From an uncultured Flavobacteriales bacterium (lineage in GTDB: Bacteria > Bacteroidota > Bacteroidia > Flavobacteriales > BACL11): DNA of 8,219 bases. Positions within the stretch are counted from its first letter, which is position 1. Each line of letters opens with the position of its first letter. The stretch covers positions 1 to 8,219 of the forward strand of contig CATMIT010000066.1 of the NCBI GenBank assembly GCA_950069165.1, written 5' to 3'. This document shows positions 1 to 5,816 of this stretch, one piece after another. The notes under the pieces were generated by a model that was not told the origin of the DNA, searched no databases, and saw only the letters and a list, made by a program, of their open reading frames with translations. The translations under genes and the position numbers were made by a program.

Positions 1-1
1 C

Positions 2-505
2 ATTCAATTTGTTGGCAATGTTAAGAACGGATACGATTTGCTTAAGGTCGTTAGGAATGTGAAATGCGATATTATTTTACTTGATATAATTATGCCTGGT
101 CCCGATTCTCTAGACATTCTGAAAACATTAAAAATAGAGTTTCCACATATTCCTGTATTGATCGTGAGCGGTCTGCCAGAAGATGGATTTGCGGTCCGAT
201 ATTTGAAGGCAGGGGCTTCTGGTTATTTCAGCAAAGAGAGATCGTTTGATGAATTATTTCAAAGTATAAGAAAAGTTTTCAATGGCCAAACGGCAATTAG
301 CTCTTCCATTTCAAAGAAGATGGTTCTAAAGGCCCTTCAAAAAGAAACGCCAGTAACTCATGAACTATTATCTGATCGGGAATATCAAGTAATGTGTTTG
401 ATGAGTTCTGGAAAAACACTATCCGAAGTTGCCAAGGAACTCTGTTTAGGTCCAAAGACTATTAGTACCTATAGAAATATCATTTTGGAGAAAATCAATC
501 TATGA
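2..505 (+). CDS. NarL/FixJ-type response regulator, partial at both ends
   Basis: This is a two-component response regulator that would control transcription after phosphorylation by a sensor kinase. The frame is open to the left edge from base 2, so the receiver domain has lost its N-terminus, including the first acidic residues. Visible receiver features are the phospho-acceptor Asp in LLDIIMPG, the VLIVSG strand (usual Ser/Thr position), and the Lys of GYFSKE. After a linker comes a LuxR/GerE helix-turn-helix: LSDREYQVMCLMSSGKTLSEVAKELCLGPKTISTYR, quoted here as starting at LSDRE and ending at STYR. The protein stops at ILEKINL, where family members normally continue for roughly 10-20 residues (typically a LKNNAEL-like helix). 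The TGA stop lies at a suspected joint with unrelated propeller sequence, so the 3' end is probably lost rather than natural. An internal TTG at 38 is not the true start. The family call is firm; the regulated genes are unknown. Confidence 0.85.
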   Translation: MQFVGNVKNGYDLLKVVRNVKCDIILLDIIMPGPDSLDILKTLKIEFPHIPVLIVSGLPEDGFAVRYLKAGASGYFSKERSFDELFQSIRKVFNGQTAISSSISKKMVLKALQKETPVTHELLSDREYQVMCLMSSGKTLSEVAKELCLGPKTISTYRNIILEKINL

Positions 506-786
506 TTTGGGGAATCAAGGTTTTAAATACTGAAACAAAAAAAGCCAAATGGCTTACACCCAATTCCATGCGTGCGGCTCAACCGGACTGGTCTCTTGAT
601 GGGAAACAGATTGTTTTTGTTGCTCATGAAAACAGCACATCCAATCTTTATGTTTTATCACCCGAGGGAGGAAAGCCTGTGTCAATAACTTTTTATCACG
701 ATTCTGTTGATATTCAGCTGTTGACTCCAAGATGGTCACCAGATGGAAATGAAATTGCATTTGTGAAATGTTGTTTGGCATTTTAA
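502..786 (+). pseudogene. TolB-like (PD40/WD40-like) beta-propeller fragment, both ends missing
   Basis: The frame encodes beta-propeller blades of the PD40 type found in TolB and in S9-family peptidase N-terminal domains. Two blade signatures are clear: PDWSLDGKQIVFV followed by NLYVLSPEGGKP, and PRWSPDGNEIAFV. An earlier partial blade reads VLNTETKKAKWLT. There is no signal peptide and the sequence begins mid-blade, so the ATG at 502 is fortuitous. The native frame ends around FVK (about 768); the last residues CCLAF and the stop come from the neighbouring comEC sequence. By hand count 541-720 is about 43% GC, against about 27% in 781-960, which supports a change of origin near 770. It overlaps the far end of the comEC frame on the other strand, but here the + strand is the real coding strand. 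It is a gene fragment, not a functional gene; which propeller protein it came from cannot be decided. Confidence 0.7.
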
Positions 787-2650
787 AACTATCATCCCAC
801 AATAATATCTTAGTATTAAAAAACTGAATGTAATTCCCATTTCTGAAATAGTTTTGTTTTGAAAACAAATCAGGAATTAAAGTGGATTTTTTTACTCTGC
901 GCTCCCACCTATAATGCATAATATGAAATCTCATTTTGCTTTGGTCATTATTTAGTTTTTCAGTTGATAAAAAATAGTTTTCTGAACCATCCACAAAATC
1001 AATAGCACTTTCATTTGGCACATCATACACTACAAAATACTGTTGCTTTTGCATTGTCATTTTCTCATAAATCTGATAACTTATAAGCAAAACAGAAAGC
1101 GATAAAGCGACTTTCACACCTTTCCAGTTCCTTTGAATTAAAGCGGGAATTAGCAGTAAAATAATAAGATAAACAAGGATGGTTTCCAAAATAGAAATGC
1201 TAATACCGAGCGTTAAAGAATATGGCAGGGAATCCACCCACTCCACCGAGAAATTCAAAAAAAGCAGCATCTTATTTACTGCCCAAGCTATGTAAGTAGG
1301 CAAAACAGGAATAGCACTGATTATAAAAAGCAAAATCCCACCATTAATGATAAAGGTTGCTAATGGAATTACAAACAAATTCGAAAGTAAAAAGTAATTA
1401 GGAAACTGATGAAAATAATACATCCCTAGTGGAAAAGTGGCCAATTGTGCAGCAATAGATACAGTTGTAATTGCCCAAATCTTATCCAATAACCAATTGG
1501 AAGTACGATACAAATTATACAATTTGGGCTGTAAATACACAATGCCCAAAACCGCTAAATAAGAAAGCTGAAATCCTACTTTCAAAATGATGTAAGGATT
1601 GTATAAAATTAGCACAAAAGCAGATGCTGCCAAAGTGTTATAAATGTTGGTTTGCCTTTTGAGGGATGAACCAATGGTGACAAAGGAAAACATGGTGGCA
1701 GCACGCAATACAGAGGGTGACAAACCCGTAAGAAAAGCATAGGCCCAAAGGGCAAGTACTAGCAAAAATGCCTTCATATAGTTACCGTATTTTATTTTGT
1801 CGAAAAAGAAAAGAAGTGAACTTAATACCAAATAAATAATACCGACATGCAAACCAGAAACTGCCAATATATGCATGGCTCCAGAGCTGGAATAAGTCAG
1901 AATGGTATCTCTGTCCAGCATATCCTTATATCCTAGTAAAAGGGCGGAAGAAACAGCCAATTCTTGCTGCTCGAAATGATGACTTTTCAGCACATCCAAA
2001 AGGCGTTTTTGCCACATAAAAGCAGTAGCTCGAACAGAAAATCCTTTTTGTTTTTCAAACATTTTCCAATGCATATTTGTGAGGTATTGCTGATGAAAAA
2101 TATCAGAATTTGCTAAGAACTTTTTATAATCAAATTGTGAAGGATTGGTTGGCTTATCTATTTTTTTCCAATTGGATATTACTACTAACTTATCGCCATA
2201 CTTTAACTTTAAAGAATTACTATCTTTTTCTAAATAAACAATTGCATTTCCTATTGTGTTTGTAAAATTATTTATATCGTTTATTGCTATTATTTCCACT
2301 TCCATTTTTACTGATTTTTCCTTTTCAATAGCATCTTCTAAAAGCTGAACAATACAGTAATCACTATGTTTTTGTGCAAAATGATTTGCTTTATCAATAC
2401 TTTGATAGTATGGCGTAATTAGCAGGGCAAACGCAAACAATAAAAGGTAAACCGAAAAGCCAAACATCCATCTATTTCGGTATTTTTTGGTGATTTTTTT
2501 AAGGAAAATAGTCATTAGAAAAAGAAGGAAAAACAAAACAAAAACATAAAAAACTATTTCTTTGTTTGTAGATAAGAATATACTGCAAAGCACTCCTAAA
2601 ATTAAAGGAATAAGAAGGCGAAAAAGCGGTAATTGATTCCAAAAGTTCAT
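554..2650 (-). CDS. comEC: ComEC/Rec2-family DNA-uptake channel, C-terminus replaced at a breakpoint
   Basis: ComEC is the inner-membrane channel that carries transforming single-stranded DNA into the cytoplasm. The start MNFWNQLPLFRLLIP is typical of Bacteroidota members. Residues 1-80 are membrane segments, about 95-200 a soluble DUF4131-like domain (includes the family-like NPSQFDYKKFL), and about 230-500 the polytopic Competence domain with the hallmark ALLLGYKDMLDR and GAMHILAVSGLHVGIIY (about residues 236-273). A soluble tail follows from about 535. No metallo-beta-lactamase domain is present, as is common in this phylum. The native sequence appears to stop near residue 627 (SFKMPNN, around base 770). 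Residues 628-698 are antisense to a beta-propeller coding fragment and look non-coding in composition, so the true C-terminus is missing. The final strands of the tail domain are lost; whether the product works is uncertain. It is transcribed divergently from the YXWGXW gene, 40 bp away. Confidence 0.88.
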   Translation of the reverse strand: MNFWNQLPLFRLLIPLILGVLCSIFLSTNKEIVFYVFVLFFLLFLMTIFLKKITKKYRNRWMFGFSVYLLLFAFALLITPYYQSIDKANHFAQKHSDYCIVQLLEDAIEKEKSVKMEVEIIAINDINNFTNTIGNAIVYLEKDSNSLKLKYGDKLVVISNWKKIDKPTNPSQFDYKKFLANSDIFHQQYLTNMHWKMFEKQKGFSVRATAFMWQKRLLDVLKSHHFEQQELAVSSALLLGYKDMLDRDTILTYSSSGAMHILAVSGLHVGIIYLVLSSLLFFFDKIKYGNYMKAFLLVLALWAYAFLTGLSPSVLRAATMFSFVTIGSSLKRQTNIYNTLAASAFVLILYNPYIILKVGFQLSYLAVLGIVYLQPKLYNLYRTSNWLLDKIWAITTVSIAAQLATFPLGMYYFHQFPNYFLLSNLFVIPLATFIINGGILLFIISAIPVLPTYIAWAVNKMLLFLNFSVEWVDSLPYSLTLGISISILETILVYLIILLLIPALIQRNWKGVKVALSLSVLLISYQIYEKMTMQKQQYFVVYDVPNESAIDFVDGSENYFLSTEKLNNDQSKMRFHIMHYRWERRVKKSTLIPDLFSKQNYFRNGNYIQFFNTKILLWDDSFKMPNNISQMQFHFHLVTILESTAEYQQNRDKKLLTQAFLPRVIKHKDWMCCFHEQQKQSVSHQETSPVEPHAWNWV

Positions 2651-2656
2651 TTAGAT

Positions 2657-2687
2657 AAATTTATTATATTTGTTTCAAAATTTATTA
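2657..2687. repeat. Direct repeat of a 10-bp AT-rich word flanking the -7 element
   Basis: AAATTTATTA occurs perfectly at 2657-2666 and 2678-2687, offset by 21 bp (about two helical turns), in the comEC/YXWGXW divergent gap. The copies bracket the candidate -7 box. This could be a regulator site, but low-complexity AT sequence makes chance repetition plausible. Confidence 0.3.
2665..2672 (+). promoter_or_regulatory. Candidate Bacteroidota -7 promoter element for the YXWGXW operon
   Basis: TATATTTG matches the Bacteroidota -7 consensus TAnnTTTG. Transcription would start about 6-7 bases downstream, leaving a leader of roughly 12 nt before the ATG at 2691. No TTG -33 element lies at the usual distance; the nearest upstream TTG (2633-2635) is 29 bp away, so the match is partial. 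The element sits in the 40-bp gap between divergent comEC and the operon. Confidence 0.45.
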
Positions 2688-2690
2688 ATT

Positions 2691-3194
2691 ATGAAAACAT
2701 TAAAATTTCTATCAGTAGTATTGCTTTGTTGTTTAGTATGTAACACCATACAAGCACAAACAGTTATAAAAAGTAATAAAAATAAAAAAGTAGTTGTAAT
2801 AAAGAACAATAACAAAAAAGTAGTTGTAAAAAAGAATCGTAACAAAAAAGTGATTCTAAAAAGCAACAGACACAACTCTCATGGTTCACATAATGTAAAT
2901 ACACATGGCAATCACCCACACCATAGTGGAAACGGTAAGGTTATTATAAAATCAAATAGAAATAATATTATTGTTAAAAGACCGAATAGACCTCATTATA
3001 TCAATAAACCAACACTCAGTAGAAGAGGGTATCTCTGGATAAGTGGATATTGGAGATGGGCAGGACTAACTTACATTTGGACAAATGGATTTTGGGAAAG
3101 AGAAAGACACGGATTTCATTGGCATGATGGCTATTGGGATGAAACTCCACACGGCTTCTATTGGATAGAAGGATATTGGTGTGATATTTATTAA
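2691..3194 (+). CDS. Secreted YXWGXW-repeat protein with Lys/Asn-rich tandem repeats
   Basis: This 167-residue exported protein belongs to the YXWGXW (WXXGXW) repeat group of small envelope proteins; its function is not known. Residues 1-22 are a signal peptide ending TIQA, cleaved before QT. Residues 32-61 are three 10-residue units (KKVVVIKNNN, KKVVVKKNRN, KKVILKSNRH). Residues 61-78 contain seven histidines, a possible metal-binding stretch. A degenerate KVIIK unit recurs at 83-97. Residues 114-167 are four aromatic units with an exact 14-residue period: YLWISGYWRW, YIWTNGFWER, FHWHDGYWDE and FYWIEGYWCD. The ATG at 2691 is chosen over an upstream TTG at 2670, because it opens directly on a signal peptide. 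Two lipoprotein genes follow at 20 and 9 bp, so it is probably the first gene of an operon. The two blocks suggest a basic, cell-surface or nucleic-acid/polyanion-binding arm joined to an aromatic repeat domain; that is inference. Confidence 0.85.
   Translation: MKTLKFLSVVLLCCLVCNTIQAQTVIKSNKNKKVVVIKNNNKKVVVKKNRNKKVILKSNRHNSHGSHNVNTHGNHPHHSGNGKVIIKSNRNNIIVKRPNRPHYINKPTLSRRGYLWISGYWRWAGLTYIWTNGFWERERHGFHWHDGYWDETPHGFYWIEGYWCDIY
2784..2873 (+). repeat. Three tandem 30-bp units coding KKVVxxKxNx
   Basis: Units at 2784-2813, 2814-2843 and 2844-2873 each begin AAAAAAGT and keep the reading frame (10 codons per unit). Units 1 and 2 share AAAAAAGTAGTTGTAA, while unit 3 has diverged to AAAAAAGTGATTCTAA. 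The pattern indicates in-frame expansion by slippage or unequal recombination inside the YXWGXW gene. Confidence 0.85.
3030..3194 (+). repeat. Four coding repeats of 42 bp (WxxG[YF]W units)
   Basis: The C-terminal third of the YXWGXW gene consists of units of 14 codons starting at residues 114, 128, 142 and 156; the last is cut to 12 codons by the stop. Each has an aromatic-x-W-x-x-G-[YF]-W core. The period is exact at protein level, while the DNA has diverged, which points to older duplication held by selection. Confidence 0.8.
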
Positions 3195-3214
3195 TTAAAT
3201 TAAAATTTAAGAAA

Positions 3215-3760
3215 ATGAAAAAACTAATTTATTTACTTATGGCAGTATCACTTGTTTTTACTGCCTGTAAAAAAGAAGAGCAAATAATTAAAGGGTGTAC
3301 TGATGTAACTGCCATTAATTTTAATCCGAATGCAGAAGAAAATGATGGCTCTTGCTTATATCAGTGTGATGATCCTTTTGCAACAAATCAGCTTGTAACA
3401 ACAAATTATCCTGTATGTGAATATGAAGGAGATGTTGTTTTTTATTTAGATGTACCAGCGGCTGTATATTTTACAAATGAAATCATTCCTTATTTAGATG
3501 TTTATGTTGGAAATGATCTGGCTGGTTCAATGCCTACAAATGCAGGATTCACATCTACAGTATTGTGTGATGATTTAGATCCTGAACCTGTACATTTTAC
3601 TTATCAATGGGAAAATGTACAGTCAACTACTTTACCATGGACCGTAAGAGATGGAACCGGATTTATTTGGTATGATGGAACAGATGCAATAATCTGTAAT
3701 AATTGCCTTTCATTACAATTAACCTATAAAAAAATAAAAGAATATCAAGATTCTCATTAA
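3215..3760 (+). CDS. Lipoprotein with GCTD...DGSC motif, unknown function
   Basis: The 181-residue product starts with a lipoprotein signal peptide (MKKLIYLLMAVSLVFTAC) with lipidated Cys18. The following KKEE resembles the K-(D/E)-(D/E) export signal that sends Bacteroidota lipoproteins to the cell surface. Residues 27-47 form the GCTD...NFNPNA...DGSC module, frequent in Bacteroidota extracellular proteins and rich in Asp/Asn; calcium binding is plausible but unproven. The rest has six more cysteines counted with this pair (C28, C47, C51, C68, C118, C161, C164 gives seven after Cys18), many beta-prone segments and aromatic residues, with no domain that I recognise. It starts 20 bp after the YXWGXW gene and ends 9 bp before the next lipoprotein gene, whose first residues it closely resembles. 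Co-transcription is likely. Function is unknown; an outer-membrane or surface location is inferred. Confidence 0.8.
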   Translation: MKKLIYLLMAVSLVFTACKKEEQIIKGCTDVTAINFNPNAEENDGSCLYQCDDPFATNQLVTTNYPVCEYEGDVVFYLDVPAAVYFTNEIIPYLDVYVGNDLAGSMPTNAGFTSTVLCDDLDPEPVHFTYQWENVQSTTLPWTVRDGTGFIWYDGTDAIICNNCLSLQLTYKKIKEYQDSH

Positions 3761-3769
3761 AATAAACAA

Positions 3770-4402
3770 ATGAAAAAATTACTTTACACATTTTTAGCAG
3801 TTTCCATCATCTTTGCTACTTGTAAAAAAGAGGATGATAGTTCTAGTCCTAATGGTGGCACTAACAATACTTCTGGGTCAATCTTAGGAAAATGGAATCT
3901 TACACAATATAATGTAACATCAAGTGAAGGATATTACACTAATTATCCAAATGGGAAAGTCACAACATGGGATACTACTTTTTCAATCACACCACCAGAT
4001 TCTGATTTTGAAATTGAATCGATTACATGGGAATTTTTCAATAACGGAACTATGGAGGAGATGATGATGGACTTTGGTGGTGGTAATGACACCGATTATT
4101 ATACCTGGACAAAAAATGGAAACATTCTTGTATTAGATACAGATTGGGTATTAACAATTAATACTTTAACGGCTAACAATCTAAATTGGACTAGTGATCA
4201 GGGAGAAGATACATCACTCTACAATCCTTCTACTGGACAACACTCGGGTGGTGATACTGTCTATTTTGATAGATTTATCGGAACAGCATCTTGGAATAGA
4301 ATATCAGGATTATCTCCAAATACATCTAATGCTAGGATAAAGCAGAACAATATAAAAGAATCTCCTTTTTCTAGCAGATTCATAAATAGAAGAAAAAGAT
4401 AA
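3770..4402 (+). CDS. Lipoprotein with lipocalin-like domain
   Basis: The 210-residue product has a lipoprotein signal peptide (MKKLLYTFLAVSIIFATC, lipidated Cys18), then KKEDD, which fits the Bacteroidota surface-export signal, and a Ser/Asn/Gly-rich tether (about 23-37). From residue 38 the order ILGKWNLTQYNV, ITWEFFNNGTM, YTWTKNGNILVL, INTLTANNLNW, and TASWNRIS at about 172-179 follows the lipocalin-like family seen in many Bacteroidota lipoproteins: a GxW opening strand, an FxxNGT turn, and alternating strands with NG turns. Such proteins probably bind small hydrophobic ligands, but the ligand is unknown here. The last 31 residues (from GLSPNTS) form a basic, unrelated tail ending RRKR, unusual because the fold normally ends near SWNRI. 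It is the third gene of the operon and is followed after 19 bp by a strong hairpin terminator. Confidence 0.78.
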   Translation: MKKLLYTFLAVSIIFATCKKEDDSSSPNGGTNNTSGSILGKWNLTQYNVTSSEGYYTNYPNGKVTTWDTTFSITPPDSDFEIESITWEFFNNGTMEEMMMDFGGGNDTDYYTWTKNGNILVLDTDWVLTINTLTANNLNWTSDQGEDTSLYNPSTGQHSGGDTVYFDRFIGTASWNRISGLSPNTSNARIKQNNIKESPFSSRFINRRKR

Positions 4403-4421
4403 TAACTAATTTAATTATTAT

Positions 4422-4446
4422 AAAAGCCATCCTTTGGATGGCTTTT
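4422..4446. terminator. Intrinsic terminator, probably bidirectional, between convergent operons
   Basis: A perfect 11-bp stem, AAAAGCCATCC / GGATGGCTTTT, closes a TTT loop (4433-4435) and is followed by more T on the + strand (run 4443-4448). It ends the lipoprotein operon. On the - strand the stem is followed by TTTTATAATAATT, so it can also stop lpxB transcription; the lpxB stop codon (4447-4449) begins immediately beside the stem and shares the T-run. Confidence 0.9.
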
Positions 4447-5538
4447 TTATTCTGCAATATTTGTGATAATTAAATCCGCTACTTTATTGGAAGCGCCTTT
4501 TTTGCCTAATTTTATTTTTAAGGCATTATAATCCATTTTGATTTTTTCTCTATTGGTATTATTCAAAATTTTGGATAAAGAAGCTGAGAGATTGTAAGGA
4601 TTTAATTCGTTTTGTATCAATTCTTCTACCACCATTTTATCCATTACAATATTTACAAGTGATATGAATTTGGTTTTAACAAGTCGCTTTGCAATTTGGT
4701 AAGAAACAGAATTGGTTTTGTAACAAACCACTTGCGGAACATGAAAAAGTGCTGTTTCCAAAGTAGCCGTGCCAGAAGTAACAAGGGCTGCTTTTGCATT
4801 TGCTAAAAGGCCATAAGTTTCATTTTTGGTTAAAAGCACATTGTTATTTGCAATGATGTTTTTATAAAATTCTTCCTCTATAGAATTGGTAGTCGCTACT
4901 ACAAATTGATAGTCTGGGAAATCATTTACAACCCCTAACATTTGCGGCAATATTTTACTGATTTCTTGCTTTCTACTTCCTGGAAGTAGTGCAATTATTG
5001 GCTTATTCGTTTGCAAAGAAAAAGAGAAATTATCCTTTGCTATTTCATCAAGTAGTGGATGGCCGACAAAATCGACCTCAAAATGATGCGCTTTATAATA
5101 GTCCTTTTCAAAAGGTAGAATAACAAACATTTTGTCTACCATTTTTTTAATTTGCTTTATTCTACTTTTTTTCCAAGCCCAAATTTGAGGAGAAATATAA
5201 TAGAAAACTTTAATGCCCTTTTGCTTAGCAAATTTTGCAATACGAAAATTAAATGCAGGATAATCTACCAAAATAAGCGCATCTGGCTTAAAATCTAAAA
5301 TATCTTTTTTACAAAAACTTATATTTTTTAGAATAGTTGGTAAGTTTACAATTACTTCCGAAAAACCCATAAAAGCCAACTCTTTGATGTGTTTTACAAT
5401 GTTGACTCCTTTTGCTTTTAACTTATCGCCACCCCAAGCTCTAATATCTGCATTTTCGTCTTTACATTTAATCTCGGCAACCAAATTTGCTGCATGCATA
5501 TCGCCAGACGCCTCCCCAGAAATAATGTAGTATTTCAT
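4447..5538 (-). CDS. lpxB: Lipid-A-disaccharide synthase LpxB
   Basis: LpxB joins UDP-2,3-diacylglucosamine to 2,3-diacylglucosamine-1-phosphate (lipid X), forming the beta-1,6 disaccharide of lipid A at the cytoplasmic face of the inner membrane. The 363-residue length is close to the usual 370-390. Diagnostic GT19 motifs appear in order: SGEASGD (7-13), MGFSEV (57-62), LVDYPAFN (90-97), YYISPQIWAWKKSRI (113-127), FVGHPL (157-162), LLPGSRKQEI (184-193), the sugar-nucleotide site SGTATLETAL (255-264), and SLVNIVMDK (293-301). The start is fixed by the N-terminal KYYIISGEASGD and by overlapping one base with the stop of the preceding gene (TGATG on this strand), implying translational coupling. 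It is the last gene of the surE-lpxB operon and ends at a shared terminator. No active-site motif is missing. Confidence 0.97.
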   Translation of the reverse strand: MKYYIISGEASGDMHAANLVAEIKCKDENADIRAWGGDKLKAKGVNIVKHIKELAFMGFSEVIVNLPTILKNISFCKKDILDFKPDALILVDYPAFNFRIAKFAKQKGIKVFYYISPQIWAWKKSRIKQIKKMVDKMFVILPFEKDYYKAHHFEVDFVGHPLLDEIAKDNFSFSLQTNKPIIALLPGSRKQEISKILPQMLGVVNDFPDYQFVVATTNSIEEEFYKNIIANNNVLLTKNETYGLLANAKAALVTSGTATLETALFHVPQVVCYKTNSVSYQIAKRLVKTKFISLVNIVMDKMVVEELIQNELNPYNLSASLSKILNNTNREKIKMDYNALKIKLGKKGASNKVADLIITNIAE

Positions 5539-5816
5539 CAGAATAATTTTATACCAAGAACAATAAATGCATAAATCATAGTTGCAAAAAGTATTCCTTT
5601 TGCTACCATATCTCTATTGGTTTTAATATTCATGAAAAACAGGAGTAAATTGATAAGCGCACTCAAACTAATTACATGCGTTAATTTATTCATTTTTACT
5701 AATGAATTGTAAGTTTCCATCACATCCGCTTCTAGGTAAAAAGCAACATAAATAACAAATGCAACTATTGGTGCAATGATCCCAATAAAAAGTCCTTTTA
5801 TAAATTGCTTATTCAT
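5538..5816 (-). CDS. Small three-helix membrane protein between surE and lpxB
   Basis: The 92-residue product is hydrophobic, with probable membrane helices at about 7-28, 46-63 and 71-90, and short charged loops (a MKTYNSL-like segment around EADVMETYNSLVKMNK, and KTNRDMVAK). No catalytic motif or named family is recognised. The frame can be extended to a TTG at 5822, but the ATG at 5816 is preferred: it overlaps the surE stop by 8 bases (ATGAATAA on the coding strand) and gives a normal MNKQFIKG start. Its stop overlaps the lpxB start by one base. Such tight overlaps on both sides argue for a genuine, co-translated gene. The position next to lpxB suggests an envelope role, but that is only context. 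Confidence 0.75.
   Translation of the reverse strand: MNKQFIKGLFIGIIAPIVAFVIYVAFYLEADVMETYNSLVKMNKLTHVISLSALINLLLFFMNIKTNRDMVAKGILFATMIYAFIVLGIKLF

Noticed and set aside
554..772. Metallo-beta-lactamase or other C-terminal domain in the ComEC tail
   Set aside because: No HxHxDH motif is present, and the segment is antisense to a well-supported propeller coding fragment.
2676..2684. Possible - strand -7 element for comEC (TAAATTTTG)
   Set aside because: Spacing is TA-N3-TTTG, not TAnnTTTG, and the region is nearly pure A/T, so the match is not convincing.
2670..2690. Upstream TTG start for the YXWGXW gene
   Set aside because: It would put seven extra residues before a perfect signal peptide start and lies on the candidate -7 element; ATG at 2691 is better.
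2784..2873. Short regularly spaced repeats considered as a CRISPR array
   Set aside because: The 30-bp units are contiguous without spacers and stay in frame within a secreted protein gene.
2675..2875. 66-residue open frame on the - strand
   Set aside because: It is the antisense of the AT-rich repeat of the YXWGXW gene; its Leu/Phe/Thr-rich sequence is the complement of the Lys/Asn repeats, not a real membrane protein.
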